Shown one piece after another: positions 1 to 7,804 of a DNA stretch of 64,000 nt (position 1 is the first letter of the stretch; every line of letters begins with the position of its first letter). Both the position numbers and the translations under genes were made by a program. The notes beneath the pieces were generated by a model. The model was not told where the DNA came from. It made no database searches and saw only the letters and a list, made by a program, of their open reading frames with translations. Origin of the DNA: Streptomyces sp. CNH099 (GTDB lineage: Bacteria; Actinomycetota; Actinomycetes; Streptomycetales; Streptomycetaceae); NCBI GenBank assembly GCA_000514715.1, contig AZWL01000018.1:1-64000 (forward strand), given 5' to 3'.

Positions 1-1
1 G

Positions 2-715
2 GTCTACGACCTGTTCCGTCGCTGGCAGCGCGAGGGGGTCTGGGCGCGCATGCTGGCCGCGTTGCAGACGAAGGCCGATGCGGCCGGGCTGATCGGCTGG
101 CAGGTGAGTGTGGACTCCACCATCATGCGCGCGCATCTGCACGCGGCCGGTGCCCGCCGGCACGGCGATACCCAGCGTGAGCCGCCCGGCGGCAGTGTCC
201 CCGAGCCGGGCGATCACGTGCTGGGCCGCTCCCGCGGCGGGTGGTCGACGAAGCTGCATCTGGCGTGCGAGCACGGGCTGCGGCCGTTGTCGCTGGTCCT
301 CAGCGCCGGGCAGGCGGGTGACGCCCCGCGGTTCGAGGCGGTGATGGCCGGTATCCGCGTCGCCCGGCCCGGCGGTGGGCGGCCGAGGACCCGGCCGGAG
401 CGGGTGCGCGCCGACAAGGCGCATTCGTCCCGCGCTATCCGCGCCCACCTGCGGCGGCGCCGGATCGCCTGCACCATTCCCGAACCCGATGACCAGATCG
501 GTCACCGGCTCAGGCGTGGCAGCCGCGGCGGCTGGCCACCAGCCTTCGACCCGGTCGACTACCGAGGCCGGCATGCCGTGGAGTGCGGCATCAACCGCCT
601 CAAACGCCACCGCGCGGTAGCCACCCGGTTCGACAAACTAGCCGTCCGCTACCTGGCCACCCTCCACATCACCGCCATCAACGAATGGCTCCAGCTACTT
701 CGAAACACGCCCTAG
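2..715 (+). mobile_element. IS5-like (IS427-type) DDE transposase, 5' part outside the window
   Basis: The reading frame is already open at the left edge (VYDLFRRWQREGVW before the first Met at 50), so this is the C-terminal two thirds of the gene. The visible part has the IS5-family DDE layout: VDSTIMRAH carries the first Asp, GRSRGGWSTKLH follows, RADKAHSS carries the second Asp region, and the C-terminal segment with DYRGRHAVECGINRLKRHR contains the E-x6-R signature. The end of the element appears to lie in the cgaaacacgccctag stretch around 702-715, where a CTAG tetranucleotide, a typical IS427-group target, touches the neighbouring fragment. The part seen has no frameshift and may be functional. 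Whether it is one ORF or a programmed frameshift of two cannot be judged from this end. Confidence 0.85.
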
Positions 716-960
716 GCGGGCAGGCGCGTGGCGAGGATCATCCCGCTCGCGTACCGGAGCAGGGCGCAGGTGACTCGGGGGTCCTCCAGCAGTCGCTCGG
801 GGTCGCGCTCGCCCGGAGGGCGGTGGGGCGCGCGCTTGCTCCAGTACGGTCTCATGTCGTCGATCAGGAGCTGTCCGCCGGGCTTCAGGGCGGTGATGGT
901 GCCATCGAGCAGGAAGGCCTTCAGCCCACCGGGGACGTCCAGGAAGATCAGGTCGTAGCT
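712..960 (-). pseudogene. Truncated class I SAM-dependent methyltransferase (C-terminal fragment)
   Basis: About 80 codons look like the second half of an O-methyltransferase-type Rossmann domain: SYDLIFLDVPGG (strand 4 with the acidic residue), then TALKPGGQLLIDDM (strand 5 and loop), then a C-terminal ATRLPA. The N-terminal SAM-binding half (GxGxG motif) is missing. Upstream of about 960 the frame turns into arginine-rich nonsense, and the opposite strand there carries an unrelated open fragment ending at 1130. The stop codon lies in the CTAG at the edge of the IS5-like element, so the true 3' end may also have been altered by insertion. This is a gene remnant, not a working enzyme. Confidence 0.6.
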
Positions 961-1256
961 CCCCAAGGACGAACGGCTACAGCCTCGACTCCCTGTGCCG
1001 GCCCGCCGGACGGTCCGCGGACGAGATGGTGCGCGCCATGGTGGAGACCTCCAGCCGAGAACTGGCGGCAACGTCGGCGGCAACCCCGGCCAACCCCGAC
1101 CGCCGCACCCGTCACCGTCCGAGCTCCTGACGGGGACGTCGGGGAAATCCCGTGCGACGCGGCACCGCCTTCATACGGGGTGGCGGGCGGTCGCCGCCTT
1201 CGGTGGAGCGGTGGTCCCGGTGGTCGTCCTGGGAGAGTACGCGGACCGCTGACGGA

Positions 1257-1274
1257 CCCGGTCGTACGACCGGG
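1257..1274. terminator. Perfect 18-bp palindrome CCCGGTCGTACGACCGGG
   Basis: An uninterrupted dyad lies 36 bp downstream of the stop of the DUF5959-type gene (which reads leftward and ends at 1311). It could act as a short terminator hairpin for that gene or as a protein-binding site. No T-run follows, as is usual in Streptomyces. The rest of 1131-1310 shows no convincing gene. Confidence 0.35.
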
Positions 1275-1310
1275 ACCGTCGGGGCCTCCGGGGGAGACGG
1301 TGGCGCGTTG

Positions 1311-1742
1311 TCAGTCCTCGGCTATCGGCCAGGTGCGCCACGTCAGGTCCAGGCGGCGGTAGGCGTCATCGAACCAGGCGTCGGCCAGCGGGACGGTGAC
1401 CGTCACCGACGTCGGGGACTCCGCGCGGTCCCTGACCGTGACCTGGGCGTACGCGTCCTCGGCGTCGCGCTCGATGAACACCTCCGGCCCGCTCAGGTGC
1501 TCGCGCCAGGCGATGTCATGGCCCGCGTCGAGCGCGTCCAGGGCCTCCTGCCACTCCCGCAGGTCCTCCGGCGACACCGTGATCGGGGTCCGCCCCTGCA
1601 CGAAGGCCGTGTCGACGAGGATCTCTCCCTCCAGCACACCGACCGCACCCGACTCTTCCAGGTGCTTCATCCCAGTGATCCGGAGGACGACGCTACTGCC
1701 CTCGCCCGCCAGTTGAATCAGATCGATCGGCCCACCAGCCAC
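1311..1742 (-). CDS. DUF5959-type protein of unknown function
   Basis: A 143-residue soluble protein. It opens with AGGPIDLIQLAGEGSSVVLRI, has the central block SPEDLREWQEALDALDAG, and closes with a beta-rich region ending LDLTWRTWP. I recognise this pattern from small Streptomyces proteins annotated DUF5959; no function is known to me. The GTG start at 1742 is supported by GGGAGGG six bases upstream. It has no signal peptide or membrane segment. It stands alone: the neighbour on the left is a pseudogene and the next gene on the right reads the same way but ends 109 bp away. The family assignment is from memory of the conserved motifs and could be wrong; the coding status is fairly secure. 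Confidence 0.7.
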   Translation of the reverse strand: MAGGPIDLIQLAGEGSSVVLRITGMKHLEESGAVGVLEGEILVDTAFVQGRTPITVSPEDLREWQEALDALDAGHDIAWREHLSGPEVFIERDAEDAYAQVTVRDRAESPTSVTVTVPLADAWFDDAYRRLDLTWRTWPIAED

Positions 1743-1851
1743 CAGTGCCCTCCCGGCTCGTACGTCGTGCCCGAACGGTAGCGGGCGGCACTGACACGCC
1801 GACGGGGCGGGCAGGTCGGCGGGTTTCCGCGGCGGCCGGGGGGCGGCTCCG

Positions 1852-2877
1852 TCACCGGCGATACCGGTCTGCCACCGCCGCGAAGGCGGCCTTGGGTTCC
1901 CAGTCCATGTCGGGGTAGGTCTGTCCCCGGCGCCCTTCGAGGAGTTTGACGATGCCCAGGCCGGCCCGGTCCAGATCGTCCCGGGGGTCGCCGTGCGGGC
2001 GGTGCGGGTAGCCGGGCAGGGCGAACAGGAACACGAACGCGCTGTCCACGCCCTCGGTCTCGAAGATCTCCAGCAGTTCGGTCAGGTACGCGGCCTGGCC
2101 GGCCTCGTCACGCTCGTACACGCCGTTCAGCCGCACCGGGGCCCTGGTCTCCGGGTCGTACTCGACCACGTCGAGCACCCGCCCGCCGCGGTCACCCGCG
2201 CCGCGGTAGGCGGCGGTGCCGAACCCGGTGATGGCGAGTGGTTTCGGGCCGCGGGCCAGGGTGCGTACCGCGTCCCGGAACCGGTCGGCGACCTCGGCGG
2301 AGCGGATCAGTTCGTACGTCACCACGTCGAAGGGAGTCCAGTCGACCTGCTCGAACTGGATGGATGCGTAGGTGAGCCTGCCCTGGAAACGCTCGCGGAC
2401 GGTGGCGGCGGCGTCGCGGAGGAAGGCGTTGAGGCGTACGCCCAGCGCGCGCATCGCTTCCGCGCGCCGCTCGGGCCGGCTCATGAGCTGCGCGACGCGC
2501 TCCTCGGGGCTCCCGCCGGGCAGGAAGCCGCGGTTCATGACGCTCAGCTCGACCCCCGCGACGAACACGACCTCGGCCCCCTGCCGCCGGAGCCGTTCCG
2601 CCCGCTCGGCGCAGTCGCGGAAGAGGGTGAGGATCTGCTCCGGGTCCAGCTCCAGCGGATAGGGCGAGAACCAGACCTCCAGGCCGGCCTCGGCGGCGGC
2701 AGCGGCGGCCGGCTCCAGCCGGTCGGGGTCGCCGCCGGTGATCTGGACCGCGTTGCAGTGCAGGTCGTCGCGGATGATGGCGAGTTCGCGCCGGACGACG
2801 GCGGGGTCGACGTGCGTGCGGGATGTCCGGCCGTGGACGACGAATCCGGTGTCGTAGGTCATTCCTCGTGCGCGCAT
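1852..2877 (-). CDS. TIM-barrel protein of the type often annotated 'abortive infection protein'
   Basis: 341 residues starting MRARGMTYDTGF, with GGAG nine bases before the ATG at 2877. The longer frame to 2994 runs through the promoter and is rejected. Alternating strands and helices (ELAIIRDDLHCNAVQITGGDP, GLEVWFSPYPLEL, GAEVVFVAGVELS, GRLTYASIQFEQVDW, KPLAITGFGTAAYRG, SAFVFLFALPGYPH) fit a glycoside-hydrolase-like (beta/alpha)8 barrel. Acidic residues in FVAGVELS and SIQFEQVDW are candidate active-site positions. Homologues in Streptomyces are commonly called abortive infection proteins, but I know of no demonstrated activity. It is divergent from a TetR gene and shares with it a strong inverted repeat at 2935-2962, so it is probably that repressor's target. 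Confidence 0.75.
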   Translation of the reverse strand: MRARGMTYDTGFVVHGRTSRTHVDPAVVRRELAIIRDDLHCNAVQITGGDPDRLEPAAAAAAEAGLEVWFSPYPLELDPEQILTLFRDCAERAERLRRQGAEVVFVAGVELSVMNRGFLPGGSPEERVAQLMSRPERRAEAMRALGVRLNAFLRDAAATVRERFQGRLTYASIQFEQVDWTPFDVVTYELIRSAEVADRFRDAVRTLARGPKPLAITGFGTAAYRGAGDRGGRVLDVVEYDPETRAPVRLNGVYERDEAGQAAYLTELLEIFETEGVDSAFVFLFALPGYPHRPHGDPRDDLDRAGLGIVKLLEGRRGQTYPDMDWEPKAAFAAVADRYRR

Positions 2878-2934
2878 GGCGGCGTCTCCGTGGGGTGGTG
2901 GTCGTGTGGGGTGGGTCGAGGCTGACAGAAAAAG

Positions 2935-2962
2935 TGCGTGCACGCAATTTTGCGTACACGCA
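2935..2962. promoter_or_regulatory. TetR operator candidate, 13-bp inverted repeat with 2-bp spacer
   Basis: Arms TGCGTGCACGCAA (2935-2947) and TTGCGTACACGCA (2950-2962) are inverted copies with one mismatch, separated by TT. The site lies between the divergent TIM-barrel gene and the TetR gene, 22 bp before the latter's GTG start. Position and symmetry are what is expected of an autoregulatory TetR operator. Confidence 0.75.
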
Positions 2963-2984
2963 TGATGTGTGGAACGCTGACACC

Positions 2985-3665
2985 GTGACGACACCGCCGT
3001 CAGGGCTACGGGAACGAAAGAAGCAGGCCACGCGGGAGGCGCTGCGCGCGGCGGCCCTGCGGCTGGCCGTGGAGCGCGGACCGGACCGGGTGCGGGTCGA
3101 GGACATCGCCGAGGCGGCCGGGGTCTCGCCGCGTACGTACAACAACTACTTCGCCAGCCGCGAGCAGGCGATCGTCTCCGCCGTCACCGCGGACCGGGAG
3201 GCGAGGATCGCGGCGGCGGTCGCGGGCGGGCCGGCAGGGGTGCGGCTGGCTGACGCGGTGACCGATGCGGTGGTCGAGCAGTACACGAGTACCGGCGAGC
3301 GCGAACGCGAGGCGCTGCTGCTGATCACCACCCGGACCGCGCTGCGCGACGCGTTCCTCGACACGACCGACGGTATCGAGCCCCCGCTCACGGCGGTGAT
3401 CGCCGAACGGCTGGGGGGAGCCGGAACGCGGACAACCGCCCGCGTGCTCGCGGCGAGCGTGGCCGCGGCGGTTCGTGTCGCGTTGGAGAACTGGCTCCGG
3501 GGCTGGCGTCGGCCGGGTGGGGGTGTGGAGACCGCGGAGGCTGCCGGGGGGCTCGACGCCGGAGGGCTGGTCGTGCCCGCCGGCTCGCTGCCCGACCAAC
3601 TTCGCGCGGCACTGGCCCCGCTCGCGCCCGCGCTCGACGCCGCCGAGCGACGGGCGGGGCCGTGA
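2985..3665 (+). CDS. TetR/AcrR-family transcriptional regulator
   Basis: 226 residues from the GTG at 2985 (VTTPPSGLRERKKQATREALRAA). The N-terminal helix-turn-helix is clear: VRVEDIAEAAGVSPRTYNNYF, followed by SREQAIVSAV. The C-terminal ligand-binding region is alanine and leucine rich, with no recognisable subfamily. A longer frame opening at 2823 would translate through the operator and is rejected. The gene is divergent from the TIM-barrel protein, with the operator at 2935-2962 between them, so it probably represses both itself and that gene. The inducer is unknown. Confidence 0.88.
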   Translation: MTTPPSGLRERKKQATREALRAAALRLAVERGPDRVRVEDIAEAAGVSPRTYNNYFASREQAIVSAVTADREARIAAAVAGGPAGVRLADAVTDAVVEQYTSTGEREREALLLITTRTALRDAFLDTTDGIEPPLTAVIAERLGGAGTRTTARVLAASVAAAVRVALENWLRGWRRPGGGVETAEAAGGLDAGGLVVPAGSLPDQLRAALAPLAPALDAAERRAGP

Positions 3666-3695
3666 GCTGCGATCATTCAGGTGGCATGGCGACTA

Positions 3696-4211
3696 CTACT
3701 GCTCGGCGGAGGGCCGCCGCACCTCGAAGTGGAAGCATCCGTATTCCAGTGCCCTGACGTGTACGAGCACCACGTCAGGGTCCGTGAACGCATCGTCGAA
3801 GGCTGCATCGAAGCCGGCCGTGGCGTCGGCCGGAATCTCCAGAAGGCGGCCACCTGCGATATGACCCCGGGCGTCATACCGACGCACGGTTCGCAGAGCG
3901 CCCGGCCGGTCGAAGGGATAGTTCTCGCCGGGGGTGAACCCACCGCAGTCATCGGCGTGGATGAAGACGGGCCCCTGTTCGTCGTACGCGCCCGGATCTG
4001 CACCCCGCGCGGCGGCCCAGCGACGCAACGGGGCATACGAGACAAGGGCGATCCGCTCGCCGAGGGTGATGGGGCGCAGGCAGCAGCGCAGCGGCGAGCC
4101 CACGTCGTCGCGGGTCGCGAGGTACGGCGCACAGGGACGGCCCGCGTCATCGGCAACCCGCAGTTCCTTGAGGGCGGCTGCGTCGACGGGGAGCACGGTG
4201 TACTTGGTCAT
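3696..4211 (-). CDS. DUF1203 domain protein
   Basis: 171 residues from the ATG at 4211 (MTKYTVLPVDAAALKELRVADDAG). Family landmarks are visible: GRPCAPYL, then LRCCLRPITLGERIALVSYAPL, then GPVFIHADDCGGF, then ALRTVRRYDARGHI, ending VRALEYGCFHFEVRRP. DUF1203 proteins are small soluble proteins of unknown function with conserved Cys and His residues (here C in CCLRP, H and C in IHADDC, and C and H in YGCFH) that could bind metal. The frame extends upstream to 4280, but the extension lacks the family pattern. The gene ends 30 bp from the TetR gene, tail to tail. No operon partner is evident. Confidence 0.82.
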   Translation of the reverse strand: MTKYTVLPVDAAALKELRVADDAGRPCAPYLATRDDVGSPLRCCLRPITLGERIALVSYAPLRRWAAARGADPGAYDEQGPVFIHADDCGGFTPGENYPFDRPGALRTVRRYDARGHIAGGRLLEIPADATAGFDAAFDDAFTDPDVVLVHVRALEYGCFHFEVRRPSAEQ

Positions 4212-4369
4212 GCGCCCATGCTGGATCGGCGCACGTGTCTTTGCTGGCAGAAAACGGACGTCGTGTTGCCGCCCGCCCACGCGGCAGGCCGGGGCTGCCC
4301 CGGCGACGATCCGCGGTGGATGGGTGCGCGTGGCGGGGCGAAGCTCGGGTTTCGGTGCCGAAAGTGGGG

Positions 4370-4382
4370 CCTATTCGATAGG
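4370..4382. other. Gene-free interval 4212-4542 with short dyad CCTAT-TCG-ATAGG
   Basis: The 331 bp between the divergent DUF1203 and YCII genes hold no ORF that looks coding. The only structure I see is a 5-bp dyad with a 3-bp loop. The interval must contain both promoters; I cannot assign -10 boxes with confidence. Confidence 0.3.
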
Positions 4383-4542
4383 TTTTGTCCGGAATCGCGG
4401 ACGCGCATTGTGCGCCCGGGCGCCGTAGACGGTGGCGTTCACGTGCGCGCCGTGAAGACGTCGGCGTGCGCACGGTGAGTTTGGGTGCGGCCGAGGGTCG
4501 GTACCGGTGAGCGTTCCGTACGTACGAGAGGAAGGTCCCGCT

Positions 4543-4905
4543 GTGGCGAAGTTCGTGACCATCGGATACGGGGATCAAGACGGCTACGACCGCACCGACG
4601 CGGCGATTCGGGACGAGGCGCATGCGCAGGACGCCCGCCTGCTGGAGGCCGGGGCGACCGTGGGGATCGCCGGCTCGCCGGTGCAGGTGCGCAACCCCGA
4701 CGGCGCGGGCGCGACTGTGGAGAGCGGCTCCTTCCTGTCCTCCGCTCTCCCGGTGGCCGGTTTCGCGATCATCGAAGCCGCAACCCTTGAGGAGGCCGCC
4801 CAACTCGTGTCGAAGACGCCGTGTGCGGTTGCGCGGGGCGTGGTCGAGGTCTGGCCGTTGCAGGAGCCCTCCGGACCCGCCGCCCTCCACCTCCCCGCGC
4901 GCTAA
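4543..4905 (+). CDS. YCII-related domain protein
   Basis: 120 residues from the GTG at 4543 (MAKFVTIGYGDQDGYDR). An AGGAAGG about seven bases upstream fixes this start over the ATG at 4507. The YCII fold pattern is clear: an opening strand KFVTIGY, then RDEAHAQDARLLEAGATV with its His, then GSFLSSALPVAGFAIIEAATLEEAAQLVSKTP and the closing strand GVVEVWPL. These dimeric ferredoxin-like proteins include DGPF/YCII proteins and are often linked to ECF sigma factors; here no sigma factor is adjacent. The stop overlaps the end of the convergent gene at 4902 by four bases. Confidence 0.82.
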   Translation: MAKFVTIGYGDQDGYDRTDAAIRDEAHAQDARLLEAGATVGIAGSPVQVRNPDGAGATVESGSFLSSALPVAGFAIIEAATLEEAAQLVSKTPCAVARGVVEVWPLQEPSGPAALHLPAR

Positions 4906-5666
4906 GCGAGTTCGTGAAAGTACTCCGCGCCGTACTCGACGTGCCACCCGTCGGCGACCAGCCCCCGGGCGGCGTCGAGCAGTGCCGCGCGGCCCGGCGA
5001 ACCCTCCTCGCTCCACAGCGACCAGTTCGCGGAGACCGACACCTCCACCTGGCCGTAGTGGGAGGCGTGCAGCGTGATCGGCGCGCGGGCGCCGACTCGG
5101 CGCATCTCGCGCGTCGGTCCGGCGACCCACGCGGCGCCCTCCCGCCGGTGGCACGGCACCCTGGCGACCCAGCGGGCCTCAGCGGCCTCCAGGGCCACGT
5201 CCGGGGCGTCCGGGGCGTCCACGGGGGCGCGGACGCGGGTGGCGTTGAACCACAGGTCCGTCCAGCCGGCCTTGTGCGTGTCAGGCACCGGGGAGACCTG
5301 GGCCTGCGCGCGTTCCAGCCAGGATCTGAGGGCTTCGACCGACAGCTCCGCCACCGACTCGACCACCGGATCCACGTGCCAGGGGTCGACGACGTCGAGC
5401 GCCTGGTCGTGAGTCTCCCCCGCCGCCCGGCGGTCGTGCACGAACCAGTGCGGACGCCGCGGGCCGACGCCGGTCTCCGGGCAGTCGGTCTCGCGGTCGT
5501 GACAGCCGATCACGGCCTCGGCGCTGAGGGGCCGCACCAGCGGCCACAGGCGCCGGATGCCGTGCATGAGCCGGCCGACGGCGGACTCGTCCGGCGTCGG
5601 CCCCGGCGGCTTCCCCGGCTCCGCCAGCGTCAGCGTCGGGCCGCCGTTCTTGTGCTCGAACGCCAT
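4902..5666 (-). CDS. Conserved hypothetical protein
   Basis: 254 residues with normal Streptomyces codon usage. I do not recognise the family. It has no signal peptide or transmembrane segment. Notable stretches are VRPLSAEAVIGCHDRETDCPE, HWFVHDRRAAGETHD, a proline-rich centre, and a beta-rich C-terminus with ITLHASHYGQVEVSVSANW and WHVEYGAEYFHEL. Three Cys and many His and Asp suggest, but do not prove, metal binding. Its end overlaps the convergent YCII gene by four bases. The start at 5666 has only a weak ribosome site (GCAGGA very close to the ATG), so the N-terminus is uncertain. Confidence 0.65.
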   Translation of the reverse strand: MAFEHKNGGPTLTLAEPGKPPGPTPDESAVGRLMHGIRRLWPLVRPLSAEAVIGCHDRETDCPETGVGPRRPHWFVHDRRAAGETHDQALDVVDPWHVDPVVESVAELSVEALRSWLERAQAQVSPVPDTHKAGWTDLWFNATRVRAPVDAPDAPDVALEAAEARWVARVPCHRREGAAWVAGPTREMRRVGARAPITLHASHYGQVEVSVSANWSLWSEEGSPGRAALLDAARGLVADGWHVEYGAEYFHELA

Positions 5667-5754
5667 TCCTGCGCACCCCCGCCCCGCCGGACCACGGCGG
5701 GAGCGTACCCCCGCGCGGCCGGGACCCCTCCGGGGCCGGCGCGGCGGGCGCCCG

Positions 5755-6846
5755 TCACACCTCGCAGACCTCCGGCGCCCGCTCCTTGATCCCCAGCAGG
5801 TCGAAGTAGTTCTGCCCCAGCGCGATCCGCCGGAACGCCTCGTCGCCCAGCGCCTTGTTGATCCGGCTGGTCACTTCCAGCTCTTCCTTGTAGACCCCGA
5901 AGTCCTTGTCGCGCGACGCGACGAAGTCCGTCCCCGGGACCGCCTGCTCCGGGTACGCGTCGAACAGCGCCGCGTACTTCTCCCGCACGCCCGGCTTGCC
6001 GAAGTACATGTCCTCCAGCACCCGCCAGCTCAGGTCGAGCGTGAGGTTCGGGTGGCGGTCCAGGAGCCGTGTGAGGAGGGCGATGTGTGCGTCGGGCTCC
6101 ATGGTGGACAGCTCCTTGGAGAGCCCCATGTGCGCCCAGACGATCTTGTTCTGCGGGTACAGCTCCAGCACGCGCTCCATCAGGTGCAGGTAGCGCGTCG
6201 GCTCCCGGTCGTTGCCGAGGTCGGAGTGGATGGTGATCGGCATCCCGCGGCGGCGCAGCTCGTCCATGAACGGCGCCCACTCCTCGATGTCCTCCTCGTC
6301 CGCCGGCTCGTGGTGGTTGGGGAGGAGGGCCTGCTTGATGAGGTTGACCTCGCCCATCCACTGGAACATCCCCGGGAACTCCTTGTCGAGCAGCCGCATT
6401 CCGTCCATGACGGTCTCCGGCTCGGCGAGGTCGGGGTACGTCATGGACAGGGCCAGGTCGACGTCGTCCTGCTTGTGCTCCACGACGTTCTCGGCGTTGA
6501 CGAAGTCGTTCTTCAGGCTGGGGAGTACAGGGGTGCCGGGGCAGTCGAGGTAGTAGGTGCAGGGGGAGTCGACGGGGAGCTTCTGCCCGATGCCGAAGAC
6601 CCCGGCGTGCCGTACGCCGGTGCGCTTGAGGTAGCCGACCAGCTCGCGGAACGGGACGGCCTTGCCGCCGAAGGGCCGGAAGTGCAGGTGGGCGTCGACG
6701 ACCGAGGTGTACGGCCCGGTGCGGCGGTCGAAGCAGTCCTGCTCGGTCGCGGACGCCGCGGACCCGGCGGCGGGTCCGAGGACGACGGCGGCGGCGAGCC
6801 AGGTCGTGGCGGTGACGGCGGCCTTGCGAGTCATCACGTACGGCAC
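5755..6846 (-). CDS. Secreted amidohydrolase-family protein (TIM barrel)
   Basis: 363 residues. The GTG at 6846 has AAGGGG six bases upstream; an ATG 12 bases in is the alternative. An N-terminal signal peptide is visible (AVTATTWLAAAVVLGPAAGSAASA). The mature part begins near VVDAHLHFRPFGG, which carries the HxH motif of the amidohydrolase superfamily. Later come ITIHSDLGND (a metal or catalytic His), KIVWAHMGLS and NLTLDLSWRV, then a C-terminal Asn-Tyr-Phe segment (ALGQNYFDLLGI). The closest general class is the amidohydrolase-2 (decarboxylase/lactonase-like) group. Substrate unknown. It is monocistronic, between a hypothetical gene and the azoreductase, all leftward. Confidence 0.78.
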   Translation of the reverse strand: MPYVMTRKAAVTATTWLAAAVVLGPAAGSAASATEQDCFDRRTGPYTSVVDAHLHFRPFGGKAVPFRELVGYLKRTGVRHAGVFGIGQKLPVDSPCTYYLDCPGTPVLPSLKNDFVNAENVVEHKQDDVDLALSMTYPDLAEPETVMDGMRLLDKEFPGMFQWMGEVNLIKQALLPNHHEPADEEDIEEWAPFMDELRRRGMPITIHSDLGNDREPTRYLHLMERVLELYPQNKIVWAHMGLSKELSTMEPDAHIALLTRLLDRHPNLTLDLSWRVLEDMYFGKPGVREKYAALFDAYPEQAVPGTDFVASRDKDFGVYKEELEVTSRINKALGDEAFRRIALGQNYFDLLGIKERAPEVCEV

Positions 6847-7020
6847 GCGGAACCCCTTCGGCGGTGGAGCGGGTGGAGTGCGACGAAGGGATTGTGTGAT
6901 CAGACGGGAGGGGGCGCGGCGGTGCCCCGCCGCGAAGATCCGCAGACAACCGCAACGGGCTACGGACCACGGCGGCGGGCGGCGCGCTGCCCGCCGCGCG
7001 GCGGGGCGGCCGTCACGCCC

Positions 7021-7665
7021 TCACACCCGGGCCGCCGCCTTCCCCAGCGCCCGCCCCGCCTCGCGGGCGGAGTCGAGCGCGTCCCCGTGGAGCCGCGCCG
7101 CCTCGTCCCGGAGGTCCTCCATGCCCGGCGTGGTGGCGGCCAGGGTCAGCTCGCGTTCGATGACCGTGAGGTCGGCCTGCCACATGTCGACCAGCACCCG
7201 CCGCAGGTACGGCGTCGAGTGGTCCCACCCCTCCCGCGGCGCGCCCGGCCGGTAGCCGCCGCCCTTGGTGGCGACCAGCACCGTCGGCTTCTCCCTGAGT
7301 ACCGGGGTGGTGGCGCCGGCGCCGTTGATGACCAGGTCCGCCCAGGCCTTGAAGTGCTGGGACACCCCGTAGTTGTAGAGCGGCACGGCCAGCAGCACGG
7401 CGTCGGCACGGTCCAGTTCGCCGACCAGCTCCGCGGCCAGCGCGACGGCCTCCAGCTGCGCGGACGTGCGTTCGGGGGCGGGGGTGAAGGCGGCGGTGGT
7501 GGCCAGGGTCCAGGCGTCGGCGGGGAGCGGCCGGGTGCCGAGGTGGCGGCGCTCCACCGGGGCGTCGGGGTGCGCCAGGGCCCACTCGGCCTGGACCGCG
7601 TCGGCGAGTTCGGCGGAGGCCGAGGTGCCCGGGAGGATGCTGGCGTCGATGCGGAAGAGGTTCAT
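7021..7665 (-). CDS. FMN-dependent NADH-azoreductase (AzoR family)
   Basis: 214 residues from the ATG at 7665 (MNLFRIDASILPGTSAS) with GGAGA nine bases upstream; the frame to 7767 crosses the operator and is rejected. It has a flavodoxin-like fold: an N-terminal phosphate-binding region around ILPGTSASAEL, then LLAVPLYNYGVSQHFKAWADLVINGAGATT, the typical FMN-contacting PxYNxxxxxxxKxxxD block, then TVLVATKGGGYRPG. The family reduces quinones and azo dyes with NAD(P)H. The gene is divergent from a TetR regulator with a good operator between, so it is probably an inducible electrophile- or quinone-detoxifying enzyme. Confidence 0.85.
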   Translation of the reverse strand: MNLFRIDASILPGTSASAELADAVQAEWALAHPDAPVERRHLGTRPLPADAWTLATTAAFTPAPERTSAQLEAVALAAELVGELDRADAVLLAVPLYNYGVSQHFKAWADLVINGAGATTPVLREKPTVLVATKGGGYRPGAPREGWDHSTPYLRRVLVDMWQADLTVIERELTLAATTPGMEDLRDEAARLHGDALDSAREAGRALGKAAARV

Positions 7666-7765
7666 GTGCGCGGGTCTCCGGTTTCCGTAGGCGGGGGTGC
7701 GCGCGGGCAGGACGCACCGCGCGGCGGACGGCGCACGTCCGCACGTCCGCACGTCCGCGTCCAGC

Positions 7766-7789
7766 ATAAGCGGACTTTACCCCGCTTAT
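7766..7789. promoter_or_regulatory. TetR operator candidate ATAAGCGG-N8-CCGCTTAT
   Basis: Perfect 8-bp inverted arms at 7766-7773 and 7782-7789 lie in the 139-bp gap between the divergent azoreductase and TetR genes. The AT-rich ends stand out against the GC-rich surroundings and probably overlap -10 regions. This fits control of both genes by the TetR protein. Confidence 0.7.
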
Positions 7790-7804
7790 ATTCCCGGCGA
7801 TACG

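Noticed and set aside
995..1252. A plus-strand frame of 85 codons right of the methyltransferase stump
   Set aside because: Only its hydrophobic end (GWRAVAAFGGAVVPVVVLG) looks protein-like; start, ribosome site and family are lacking, and the region is rearranged.
4370..4382. Regulator operator CCTAT-TCG-ATAGG
   Set aside because: Only a 5-bp dyad in a 331-bp gap; likely chance, so not claimed as an operator.
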